Origin: Patagioenas fasciata
Taxonomy: Eukaryota > Chordata > Aves > Columbiformes > Columbidae
NCBI RefSeq assembly: GCF_037038585.1
Contig: NC_092524.1
Coordinates: forward strand, 42,542,001-42,606,000
Reading direction: 5' to 3'
DNA length: 64,000 nucleotides
Of the stretch, positions 1-11,837 are shown piece after piece. A program made the translations under genes and the position numbers. Every line of letters begins with the position of its first letter. The stretch's first letter is position 1. The notes beneath the pieces were generated by a model. The model searched no databases. It had not been told where the DNA came from and saw only the letters and a program-made list of their open reading frames with translations.

Positions 1-2870
1 TAGTTGTTAGCACCAAAGATGAAGCTTAACCAGACACTGAGAGCAATGATTGTCAAACGGCTCCATTTGCAAGACAAGTGTATCCTTAGCAGACCAAGGG
101 AGATGAAAGAGATTATTTTCTAGGGGTCACATTTGTTCTTCTTTTCTGACCTCTCTCAAGATTGCAAAAGAAGCAGTAAGAGTTTTCTATAGCAAAGAGG
201 TGCTACAAAGAAAACAGGACTGTGCTTTCCTGATCTCTTCTCTTCTAGTCTTCCAGCCATGGTTAAGCTCTGTTCTGCCTTTCTTTCTCTTTCATAAGAG
301 CCTAGTGAAAGCATAATAACTGAATAGAGAAATTAAAAGGACAGTTTCAAGGGCCTGTAATTTTATCTTTTAAAGCCCTTCTTAGAACCTGGAAATGGGT
401 TTGGGTTATGGTTTGGAGCTTTTTTGTTTGTTTGTGTCTTGTACTCCTTCCCCCCATTTCTGTCATTCATACCAGTATGGCAGCAGCACCTAGGAGCCCT
501 AGCCATGGGTCTGTGTGGTATTCGAAATAGATAAGCTGTTTCTATTTTGCACTTCCAGCCTCCCTCTGTTTTTTATTTAGTATAGCTTGGAGTGAACTTA
601 TCTGATTCTTTTCTGGTTCCCATAAACTCAACTCCATTCAGGGTGTCAGAAAATTTCAGGGAATGGGCAGGTTGCAAAGCCCTCCTTTTTTGACCCCTTG
701 GTTGGCAGGTCCTACTCCTGGGTACCCTGTAGGGTACAAATATGAAATCTTACTTGAAGAGAGACTCTTTTAATAGGTACTCAGAGTTCTGTAGGTACTG
801 CAGTGGTACCATAGCAATTTATAGAAGCATCTTAGCTGATTTTAAACTATTACTTTGATTACTCTTAGAAGCAGGAAAAACACATCCAAAAGTTATTCTA
901 GCTGTAGAATGCTGAGGTTTTGATCTTTAAAGAAAAAATATATTTTTGAACTGTCACTGAACTCTTCAGGTTACCATATATTGATAACATAAATTATTTG
1001 TCATTCAAAACTATATGCCTTTATTTATACGTAGTAGTTATGAAACTCATCACTTCTTAACTCTGATAAAAGGTCAGGATGGTGGATAAATGCAAGGGTT
1101 ATTATAAGGCACAGTGTGAAGTGGTTACTGATTTTTTTACTTCTCTACTATGACCTAAAAATCAAGTTTGACATAGGTTTTCGAGATCAAGGAGGGGGAA
1201 AAAGAAATTCTATGCAGAGGTAACTTGGAAACATGTTTCAAAGCAAATAACTGGAGATAAGTTACCACAAAAAATAACTATTGATTATGTTTTTTTAATA
1301 CTGCCATATTGACAGAGTTGTTAACAATCCAGATGTCATTTCATAAACATCCTCATAGTGCTAAGTTGAAATTATGGCCAAACACTTCTAGGCTATGCAA
1401 AAATTTTGAAAAATGCAGTGACTTAGTAGGATATAAGGCTAGGAAAAGAGAAGGCATTCTGATAGTAATGGGCTACATTGTTTATCTTCACATGGGATTT
1501 CATGTACCTTTGCAAAAAGCTCTCTATCATAGCAATGGATTCCATTATTATTTTTTTTATGACTTGAATTTGTGTTTTATTGTCAGTCATCAGTGTTTGT
1601 TTAGCATTTGGAAAAGTTCTATTTAAACTTTCCCTCAAGCTACTTGGCTGAACTTGCTGTCCATTGGGTGCTTCAGAGGATAAATTATTGAAATCTAAGC
1701 AGATTAATACCTCATGCTTATTCCCATGGCTAATGCACAATTTTGCAGTTGGAATAAGAGTTTTAGGCCAAAATTTTGAGTGGTGTAAAATATTGCCTGC
1801 GTTATGAATTAAACAGATTCAAGTTGGCTTTTCAGTTTGGGAGGAGCCCTTAAGAATCTGTTAATGTGGGAAAGATGGGCTGGTTGCCCCTGTAAGCCCA
1901 CTGAGCAGTTTTCCAATAACTAGAGCTCAAGCAGGTCAACTCCCTAGTTAAAAGGGTAACCTAGGAATTGAGAAGAGATTTAAAGGTATTTCATCTGGTT
2001 CCTGAATATCTTCACATCAGGTAATGTTCTTCTGAATTAAATAAATATCTTCTTTAATGGGATAAAACTGTCACTAATTTATGCCAATTTCTGGGTTGCT
2101 TCAAAGCATTGTTTTCGTGATAGTTAGAAATTTTCTTCTAATTTATTTTATTTTTTATGGAAAAGAATCTTTATCAAGATACTCATGACAGTTATTATAT
2201 ATAAAATTTTTTATAGATAAGATGCAGCATATTTCTGTCTTGTTTAATCAAGATATGAAATGGATGTTAAATGTCTTCAGTCCTGCAGGTGCCACATCTC
2301 CTTGATTTTATTAACCCTTGCCCTCTCTAACAATTGGGCCCTACCTCTTTATGTCGACAGAAACTATTTGTCTCACTGCTTACAATTCACGTTAAAAAGT
2401 CTTAAGTTATGGCTTTTGAAATCAAGACTGACAAAAGAACAGTCTTTTTTTCCCTTCTTCTAGGTAGGTATCTTCTAAGAAGTTTTAGAATTTCATAGTA
2501 CACTCCTGATGTCTTAAAACCACTTTATAAATACTCTCTCATTTCACTTCAAGGAAACGGGGGAAAAAAAACCCGGAAACTAATCCATTCTTACAAAACC
2601 AAGATCTGGATAGAGAAATACCTCTGTAGTACTGTGGTAAGCACTGCTGGTTCCCCTCTCCACCCACTGCAGCCCAAAAGCAAGAAAGAACATGGTGATC
2701 TAGTGCAAAAAACCTGAATGTAGGTCTCAAAATTTTGGGTTCTCAATCCTATCTGAATCTTGATAGAGTTGTTTTTCAGATATTCCGGTTAGCCCTATTT
2801 AGATGACAGCTTTCAAATTAGGCCACTTAGATTGAGTCTAGGCTCCTAAACCTGAAATACCTGATTTAGG

Positions 2871-2912
2871 TCCACAAAGCCATTAAATCTGATGATCTAA
2901 ATGCTTTGTGGA
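2871..2912. repeat. Short hairpin, probable ancient sauropsid repeat fragment
   Basis: Two 19-nt arms (2871-2889 and 2894-2912) pair almost completely around a 4-nt loop. The outer 10 nt (TCCACAAAGC / GCTTTGTGGA) are perfectly complementary. The preceding sequence (2843-2870, with 'cctaaa...gatttagg') resembles short palindromic repeats common in reptile and bird genomes. The family assignment is from memory and unverified. Confidence 0.4.
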
Positions 2913-4229
2913 GCTGTCAGAAAACTTGTAATATCAAGAACAATATTAAATATAGCTTCCAACAGAAAAAAAAATAGCTTCTGGCCCTGCCTCTCCTGTT
3001 CTCTCTTACTCCTTCTTTCTACACTTTTTAACTCAAAGATTATCCTTCATTTCAGCAACGGAATGTTAAGCAAAACTTAACATGTAGCTTGACACTACTG
3101 AGTACAAACTGACTGTGGTTTGGACTGTGCTTCCAGCAATGAGTACAAAATACTGTACTTAGGACATTTTTTTTGTCCCTCTTCTCTTACATCTTCTGCA
3201 AAGCACACTTTAAAGAGCAGGCATGACCTGGCTCATTGTGCTCAACATCTTTTATAAACTCAGCAGTGCTGTGGAAATCAAGGACAAAAAACATTCTTCT
3301 GCCTTAACATATCAGAAAGAAACAAGAATGCCACAGAGACTGACATGAGCATTATGGATGTATGTAATGGGCCAGAGCCAGGACGTGTGTTAGGTTAATT
3401 ACCTCAGAAATAGTTGAGTAACAAATAGCAATGATTAATTTAATAGGAAAAAAAAATAAAGTTATGCAAAATGTTTCAAACTCAGTGAAGATCCTACTGT
3501 AATTATTTCCTTGTGCTTGCTAAATCTTTCATGATCCAGATGCTCTTCCAATAATTAATTATATAATTTACCACACTTCTCTGATTTAACTTCTAGTTAT
3601 CTGCTTTGGACAAAGTAAGTATTCAAGTTGGTTTGGGCTTTTAAACGCAACTGTAGTTTTTCAAATACAGAGGTTACAACTTACATTATCTTTTAATTAT
3701 ACATTGCATTCTAGAAAGTAATTCATTCCACAACACTCAATATAACTGGCCATTCTGCACCCAGGAGAGTTACTGTTGGAATGACTGGCATGCAGTAGGC
3801 TAGAACTGAAGCATGTTCACCAAGTAATAGAGACTTCATGCAAAGAATCAATGATCTGGTTGGTAACTATTATGATAACATAGTCCTATAAAAGTAAAAG
3901 CATAATATGATACCAGGGGTAAAATTAATAAGGTCTGCTCATTCTGAATTATAATAATGGTATATGACTTTGATACAATTCATAATGTCCTGACAGCATA
4001 TAAACAAACTCACTGATTAAAACCATTTACGTATGGCCTATGTTTACAGGAAAGACTAAGAAAACAGAAAAAACATGCATTATCTTCATAGGGACAAGTG
4101 ACATTCAAATTTCAAAGCCACCAATTGATACCAAATGATGTTGATGTTAAAATATGCTTGAAGCTAACTGAAATGTTCAAGGTGGTTTTGTTTCAAATTC
4201 AGTAGGGGATGAAAGACCAGGTTTAAAGT

Positions 4230-4335
4230 CCAGGAAAAACTATCTACTTTCATTGCACTCCTAATGCAAAAGGCAGAGGAATTAAACCCAGGTCTTTAGT
4301 ACTACATCCCCATACAATTAAATAAATTTCTTAAC
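4230..4335 (-). repeat. MIR/tRNA-SINE-like remnant
   Basis: Read on the minus strand the segment contains 'acctgggtttaattcctctg', which resembles the B-box region of tRNA-derived CORE-SINEs, followed by a short body. It is heavily diverged, with no terminal repeats or tail visible. This is a resemblance call only. Confidence 0.35.
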
Positions 4336-4879
4336 CGGTGCAGGGTTATGCTCACAGCCTTTGTCCTTATGAATATTTAATAATTCAACAGGCAGGACTA
4401 GCAAGGATTTCTCTTCCAAAATTCTTACAGTCTTGTGGCTATAGCACCAGCCAAACAGGTGAAAATGAAGATGGAAATCTCCTCAGTCGGAGTAATTTAA
4501 ACTGTCTCCTGTATTTGGGGAGTGCTCTTATGACACAGATACTGTAGATAGCGTGGTATTTTCTTTTGAAAGAGGACCAGTCAGTGCAATAGTTGTTGAG
4601 TCTTTAGGGGGAAAAACAGTTCCCCAGCATATCATAAAGCATGTTCAGTTTAGCAGGATAATGTATAATACTCTCTCCCTTGTTTTGGGAAGACTTTATT
4701 TGAAAGGTATTGTGGCCAGGCTATTAGCTGAAAATATTGCCAACTTCTTCAAAATTATTAATATATTGCTACATTACATTAATACATTGTGATGTTTCTT
4801 TCGCTGTACCTTTACCAAAATGGATGCCTACATATTTTGACCATATAAGATAAGAAAAATAACTGTCTTCTAGGAAAGT

Positions 4880-4900
4880 GGGGGTGGGGGTGGGGAGGGG
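4880..4900 (+). other. G-quadruplex motif
   Basis: Four G-runs of 5, 5, 4 and 4 are separated by single T, T and A bases, which fits a short-loop intramolecular quadruplex. It is isolated in AT-rich DNA, with no nearby promoter evidence. Confidence 0.6.
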
Positions 4901-7849
4901 AGAGTGCATTTTTTTTGTTTGTTGGTTTGCCTGGGTGTGCTGTTGTTTTGTTTTTAATTAATTACTTGTTCTGACAAGGCTAAGAGAATGGAATCTATCT
5001 TTCTGGAATATTCTGGAAAAACTATGTAAAAGATTTGCAGGTTGCTTTGAAATTCCTATTCAGAGCACAAGTTCATATGCAATGGTACAATACCATAGTG
5101 TCCAAAAAAGCCACTGGAAATGGTATGATCTAGCAGCTTAATGAAACAAGCAGAAGTTAATAATCTGATTAAGCTGGTGTCCTGCCTAGATATAAAAGCT
5201 TCTCATGGAATTTGTATATAAATTCCATATGCCCAGTACCAGAAGAATAATATTTACTTCACTGCAGTTAGGTCTGTTTAACACAAGGGGAAATAAAGCA
5301 CAAAAATTGGCATTTGGGAATGAATACACGAGCAGTTGTACAAAATCTGTATGAGGTGAGCACTGACAGAACCACTATAAACAACGTTCAGTAATAAGAA
5401 GAGAGTTTTATGTTAATGTTTCTTGGCCTGCTTATGAAGAAGGCTATGTCAACAATCTTAATGGCAGATTTAGTCTCTGCTCTTGTAAATCACTCTGGCT
5501 GTAAATAAGAATCTGTCTATGTGGACATCTTCACTGGATTAGGACTACTAAGTGTTGTATTTTTGCTGGAAAGATTATGAGACACTTGAAACTATAAATC
5601 TGAATACATTTGGATACCAATCAGGCAGTTCTAACACCAGCAAAAGTCTTGCTAACTTGAAGGGAGTTTTGTCTGTGTAGAAAACAGAATTAGCCCCTCA
5701 CATGGTTATTTCATCAGAGGAAATATTAGTGGACTGAAACACAATGTATTTCTTCTGAATTTAACATTATTTGATTTAAAAAAATATATCTTATTTAGTA
5801 TTTCCACATCTATATAAACTCTTTGTGTTATTACATATGTCTGAAGTCCATTGACTTGAGGATCTTCATTCTGCCTTTAAACTTACATTATTTAGAGCAG
5901 ACATTGGCTTCTGATCTGACACCATTTCCCAGACTTTTTTATCGTGCTATTAACTTATCATTAATGAGAATAACCCACATCAGAACAGCTGTGACACAGC
6001 TACTTCCTAGAGCTGTGTGCTGGGAAGCATCACAGTTTCTGTAGAAGTAGCATATTTATAAATGATAGGTGTATTTCCACTTCCTAGCTGGTGTCTTATA
6101 AAAGGCAATGAAATAAAAGGAAAGAACTAGTATCTTCCTTAGCAGTTTCCATTAACAAAGTCCTTTTCTAGACCAAGAAAATTAAAGACATGTTAGAAAA
6201 TATCTCCTAACGTGGGTGAACAGCTACTGTATTTGAGAGTCTCATGTAGATACTCAACAGACTGAACTAATACCACAGGAAGAGTTTTGAATTCTAGCAA
6301 TAATCTTAATTACATAAATACATGAGGAATTTAGAGTTAATATGGTTTTTATTCAAGTCTAGAAAGGACAGAGCAACCAGTGCAGGAGTCTCCAATCTCA
6401 ATGCCAGTTTTGCTCTGAAAACAGTGAATTCGCTCAGTGTATTAGCCAAGTAGTAACAACATCAGACAATTGCTACTAATTCCACTATGTAGAAGAGGAT
6501 TTCAGTCTCCAAATTGCATTTTAAAAGTACTATTTTAGCGTGAAAACAGACACTTCAATTCGTGTCATGCTTTGAGAAGAGTAGGTAATGGAAAAGCTGT
6601 AGAAATTAAAAAGTAAAGGGTTTTGAATGTTTTATATGTGCACTGGCTTTCCTACATCATTGCATATGTCTACATGCATCCTCAAAATATTACTTTCAAA
6701 TGAAAAGTTAACAGAAAGCTTAAATGAGTGGTTGCATGTGGACCAAACTCCAATGGTGTAGTATTTATTCCTGCATATGTACCAAAGTCTCATGCTTATC
6801 TTACTACATCGAAGATGGTTCCTAGAGCAAAAGTAAGTGAAACTAAATGAAAATATTGCTTTGTGTGTGCAGGATAAAGAATAACTTCCCTTTAATTCTC
6901 TCCCTCTTTAAGGGGTTTTTTACCTCTGCCAGAAGTGCCTTTGACAAATCCCTGCTCATTTCCTTTCCAAGCTTCCTGAAAATCTTAGTTGGAGGCCCTC
7001 TAGTTTCACAGGAGAAGAGATATTACTTTGCTCTCTAAGGGGAGGCCCAGAAAAGAATACTTTAACTTTGCATCATCTTGCTGCAACACATGCAATCAGT
7101 ACGTATCATTTCCCCACAAGCTTTCTTCTGTTTCATCGTTTCATCTGTTCACTCTGTAATACCATTAGTTCTACAGTACATTTTTTTCTTAATGTGGAAA
7201 AATAATTACATTGTGCAAATATTGTTCTTCTAGTGCTAGGCACTTTATATTTCTGTTGGAATTTCAAGAGAAGCAGCATAAACATCAGCCACAATTATTG
7301 AAAGTATTTCCTTGTGTTAACATTACTTAAAATAGTCAGTTTTCAAATGCTTTGAACAAAAAGTTAGACTAACTTGTATGAGATGTCTATCTTTGCATAG
7401 CCTAGCAGATGTTATTTGCTGAAGACTTTTGTGAGAAAAGTAAACTGTAGCTACAAAAGCCAACACTGACTCTGGTTTAAAATATATATGTTTATTGATC
7501 CCCTTTTGGTTGACAGCAAGGAACTAATAGGATCCACATAGAATATTATTTCCTGCAATAAATACTTATGGATGGGTATTACAGCAATTGTGTCTCAAAA
7601 AATTACTGGAACAGTGTTCTATGTAGACATGTAGGCTTATGCCAGCCTTTCTGGTACTTCCCATCTTTCTGAAATCTGAGCCAACATGTTGTGAAGAGTG
7701 TCTTGATCTACATAGGGTCACAGGGGAATTCTGAAAAAATCATGTAGATGGAGTTCTCTGTTTGCCTGTTTCTCTCATAGCTCAAAGCAAAATCTTTGTG
7801 TTCTCTACGTGTAGCAGAAGTTTTCACATAAAAGAGATGGGAAAGTGAG

Positions 7850-8411
7850 TTTCGTGGTACAGCCCCAGCTGGCACATAAGCACCACACAGCCGATCACTC
7901 ATTCCCCTCCTGCAAGACAGAGGAGAAAACTGGATGAGTAAAAGTGAAAAAAACCTCATGGTAGCAAAAGCTACACAGGCAAGCAAAGCAAAACAAGGGA
8001 TTAGTTAACTACTTCCCATTGGCAGTCAGGTGTTCAGCCATTGCCAGGACAGCAGGGGTCCATCAAGTGTAACAGAAGGCAAACATCACCACCTTAAAAT
8101 TCTGCCCCCATTCTTCTTCTTCCCTCATCTTTATATGCTGAACATGATGCCATATGGCATATAATATCCCTTTGGTCAGTTGGGGTCAGCTGTCCTGGTT
8201 GTGTCCTCTCCCAGCTTCTTGTGCAGCCCCAGCCCACTCGCTAGTGGAGTGGTGTGAGGAGCAGAAAAGGCCTTGATGCTATGTAAGCACTGCTCAGCAA
8301 TAAAGAAAACATCTGTGTATTATCAATACTATTTTCAGCACAAATTCAAAACATAGCCCCATATGATCTACTACAAAGAAAATTAACTCAATCCCAGCCA
8401 AAACCAGCAGA
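7850..8411 (-). mobile_element. Solo LTR of an endogenous retrovirus (avian ERVL-like), minus orientation
   Basis: The minus-strand reading starts TCTGCTGGTTTTGGCTGGGA and ends CCACGAAA. These are slightly mutated versions of the TG...CA ends of a very common avian LTR type, whose right end I recall as GGGTTAAACCACGACA. A perfect 5-bp target-site duplication GTGAG flanks it (7845-7849 and 8412-8416), which fixes the 562-bp boundaries and shows a complete solo LTR. A TATA-like element lies at about 8129-8137 (CATATAAAG on the minus strand). No gag, pol or env sequence adjoins it. The subfamily name needs a repeat-library search; the copy is diverged and presumably old. Confidence 0.8.
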
Positions 8412-8416
8412 GTGAG

Positions 8417-9734
8417 ATAAAAAGAGACATGGGGGAAAAGTGTGGAGAAGAGGCACAAAGTTTACAGCTGATCAGAATTAACATACATATTCAGGCATAT
8501 TACACATCCCTTGGACTTATCTCCTTTGGGTATCAAAATTGCTCCCTGAACTCAGATCTACAAGAGTTTTATTAGAGCAATCATTACTGCTTCCTCACAA
8601 AAACATCAGCAAAAATTTCATACAATACTCTTGACAGACCATTTAGGAATTGAGATATACTGTTTCATGTCCTAAACAGGTTTCTAATTAATTAAAGTGC
8701 TAGGCTAGTTGGCATTTCATCATACTATAGAGTAGAATCGAAATGGAATCTCAATTAAACCAATTTTTCACCAAATCCGTAAACTTCCACAGTTCAAATA
8801 AAGGGAGAAATATATGACAAAGACAAAAAAGAGATTCAAAAAAATGCTTATACAGGGAACATAAAATGTGAGGTTGCAATAGCATAAATACTTGGCTGTA
8901 ATCACTGCCCCGTTACAGACGCTTATTGACATCAAAAGACACAAAACCTGCATTTAGTAGTTCTTATGTTACATTGAGGAATATTTCAGAGACATGATTT
9001 CATGGTTGCATCACTTAATGAAGAGTTTTTTCTCTTTATGGAGACAAATACAAGATTAGTACCACAGTTTTCTGTGTTCTTGCTTACTTATTTCCTGGTC
9101 AAAAATTAGCTGCCATATCTCTCTCAGCTGCTGAGCGTAAGTTCCTCTACAATTTTATAGCCTCACTTTGTTGTAGATCATTCATATTTAAGATGATTCA
9201 TACATGTACTAGCATTTTTGTTTGGATTCAAAGAGTGCTTTTGAATGATAGCTCTCAATGATTTCTACTTACCAGGCTTTAGTTCACATTGCAGGTGGTA
9301 TAAGAGCATGCGATCTGGATTGCTTTCAGGTAAAACATTTTTTAAATTATGCCTCAACAGTAGTGAGTTCTAATATACAGGAGCTCTAATGCACAGTTCT
9401 GATGTAGAGGACAAGACTAGCACTATTTTTGAAGAATCTTTTTCCCACCCTCCAGGTGGATATACATTAGAAAATGTATGATATGGAAGCTGGATCCTCA
9501 GCACCAGCTGTTCTCCTCTACAGATCTGATTTAGGCTGTGTTTACATGATGAAGTGGTAGATCCAAGAGAAGATTTGTAGAGGAAAGCAATTCAAAACAG
9601 AGCAAAGAAACTTTTCATTTATATGATATTTTGGCGGTTGTTTTACTGAAATAATGCCAGTCTCCCCACTGCATTGAGAGTCAATTCTCTGTGTCTAATG
9701 AGCTGTAATTAAAAATAAGGACCACTCTTCTCTC
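8417..9734. other. Unannotated DNA between the two solo LTRs
   Basis: About 1.3 kb of AT-rich sequence with no retroviral internal region, no recognisable ORF and no clear repeat. The LTRs on either side are inverted relative to each other and each has its own target-site duplication, so this segment is ordinary host DNA and not a proviral interior. Confidence 0.6.
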
Positions 9735-9739
9735 CTTTC

Positions 9740-10086
9740 TGTCCTGATGTTGCCTGGGATGGAGTTTATTTTCTTTCTGGTAGCTGTGTTTTGGATTTAG
9801 TGTGAGAAGAATGTTGACAATACATGCGTGTTTTGGTTGTTGCCAGGTAGTCAAGGGCTTTTTTGACTTCCCATTCTCTAGCACAAGAAGCTGGGAGGGA
9901 GCAAAGCCAAGATACCTGACACAAGCTGGCCAAATGGGTATTCCTTATGATACGACATCGTGGTCAGGATATAAACTAGAATAGACTGGAGGGGGGGGTG
10001 GTGAATACCACTGCTCAGGAATGAACGAGTTACCTGTGATGTGGGTGATTAGCAATTGCATTTTGTGTCACTTGTTTCATATTTTC

Positions 10087-10131
<45 letters not shown>

Positions 10132-10364
10132 CAGCTCTTCTTTTGCTGTTAAACTGTTCTTACCTGAATCCATGTGGGGGTTTTTTTGTTGGTTTTTTGG
10201 TTTGGGTTGGGGTTTTTTTTGTGGTGTTTTTTTTTTTGTTTTTTTTTTTTAAATTTTTTTTATTTTATTATCTCTCCCATCCCACTTTAGGGGAGGCAGG
10301 ATAGGCCATGGCATGAGCAAGTGGCTGCATGGTCCTAGGTGCCAGCTGGGGTTAAACCATGAGA
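9740..10364 (+). mobile_element. Solo LTR of the same avian ERVL-like type, plus orientation
   Basis: It begins TGTCCTGATGTTGCCTGGGA and ends GGGGTTAAACCATGAGA, matching the family's TG start and its TTAAACCACGACA-type end with a few substitutions. Internal landmarks in the expected order are 'gctgtgttttggatttagtg', 'acaagaagctgggaggg', a TATA-like 'gatataaactaga' near 9967-9979, 'agcaattgcattttgtgtca' and a microsatellite. The putative 5-bp target duplication is CTTTC (9735-9739) versus CCTTC (10365-10369), with one mismatch. No internal genes are present. The repeat at 10087-10131 and T/G-rich slippage at 10178-10262 have lengthened it. Confidence 0.8.
10087..10131 (+). repeat. (TAG)15 microsatellite inside the LTR
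   Basis: Fifteen perfect TAG units. They sit where I recall related LTRs carrying an ATT/TTA-type trinucleotide stretch, so the array probably grew from an LTR-internal seed. The reverse complement reads as poly-CTA. Confidence 0.9.
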
Positions 10365-10369
10365 CCTTC

Positions 10370-11837
10370 TCAAAAATGTACTTGTTGCTCATTTGAAGCT
10401 TGCCCGTCTCTGTTTGGTAATTATCCCCACCCTACTTCATGAGTGCTTTTTTCTCAAAGACGCAGTGCCAGAAATTAGAAGGCTGTATTAGTCTCAATTG
10501 CAAGGTATTCACAGGCTGCTTAATAATTTCAAAAGGACAGTTCTTTTCACTTGCCTGGCAGCCACTCATAAGACTCATGAAGTGAGTTTAGTGTTTGAGC
10601 TCTACCTGGAGGGACAAGAACTCATGACAAGTGTCCTGCTATCCCACATAGTACTGTGTGAACACACTAAAAAAAGTCAGCTAGGACTTGTATTCTGAAC
10701 AAGAGCATCTACTGATGATGGGGAGTCATCCAATCTGACTGTCAGAAAAATCAGTCATTTTTTCTCACAGGCTGAAAGTCAGATTACTTGTAAAGAGCTC
10801 TCTACTCACATCCATTGAAATCATAGTCTACAATAGTTTGTTAACTAAGGTTGCTTTCCTAAAGGCTTGTTATTTTAATGCATCATATATAATTTTTATG
10901 TCTCCTAAAAGAAAGAAAGAAACCAACTACCCTAGGACAACTAGCCAACAATTTACAACAGGGTGCATGATCCCCTGCTCTTGTGGGTAAAATTTAGACA
11001 CTGTTTTGTGCTCCTTGATTCCAGAGCTCAAGTTCAGTCGCTCCTGAGGCTGCTAATGCAGATGTGACTGATGTTTTTAAGTCAGCTTTTAATTCTGCAG
11101 AGAACCTGATATAAACACTGATAGAAACAGACTGTTTGCAATCCTCTGTGGTTTTACCTTCCTTTTTTTTTTCTTATTTCTTATTTTTCTCTTTCCTTTT
11201 TTTTTTTTGTTTGTTTGATTTGAAGATCCAACATCAGTTTTTGTCACCTTAGATTTCTTAGAGTGAAAGTAATTCACCAAATTTTTTGAGTTTATTTCAG
11301 TGATTCCTTCAGCTAATATACTGGGTGTTATTTTTTTTTTTTATTAGTTTTTTACAACAAAAAAGAGTCTACTTTTCCTCAAGTGCGGGTCATTTTCCTA
11401 ATAGTAGTAGTGGGAACTCTGTGTGTAAAATAAGAGGTTAAAAAAAAAAAAGAAACAACAAAGCAAACAAACAAAAAAACAAAACAAAAACCATTCTACT
11501 TTCTTCATTGCTTGGGTAAAATTTTGTAAGGGAAAGGCACCATAGAGATCTGAAGCTATAGCCTTAATTCAGAGAAAGTGCTCTTTGAACCCTATGAAAA
11601 TGTTGGCTAAGGAATGATTGTAGGATATAATGAGTAAGACACAAAGGAAGATGAGAAGCTCACCAGTTGAGAAACAGCCTATGATGCCCAAATGATGCTT
11701 TTGTCAAAATATACTAGATCAGTTGCAACTGGAAAAAGGAAAGGAAAGGAAAAACTGAAAAGGAAAAAAAGAAAAGCAGAGTATGAGATTCAGGAGGCAG
11801 CCTTCTGGCTTCATGATGACCTCTAAAAGGTAAGGGG
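10370..11837. other. Non-coding DNA with homopolymer tracts
   Basis: No gene seen. T- and A-rich tracts occur at 11161-11218, 11330-11343 and 11440-11490. Small open frames here are lysine- or phenylalanine-rich products of those tracts. Confidence 0.6.

Larger units (their letters stand above)
1..7844. other. Intergenic AT-rich DNA upstream of NPAS3, no gene seen
   Basis: Open frames here are short (105 codons at most) and start and stop at random, with no family resemblance, no paired splice sites and no codon bias that I can see. The stretch holds old repeat remnants (hairpin at 2871-2912, SINE-like piece at 4230-4335), one isolated G-quadruplex motif (4880-4900) and otherwise nothing I can name. 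Confidence 0.7.

Noticed and set aside
8417..9734. Proviral interior between the two LTRs
   Set aside because: The LTRs are in opposite orientation with separate target duplications, and no retroviral coding sequence is visible between them.
10056..10304. 82-codon Val/Phe-rich open frame
   Set aside because: It is translation of the LTR's TAG microsatellite and adjacent T-rich slippage tract.
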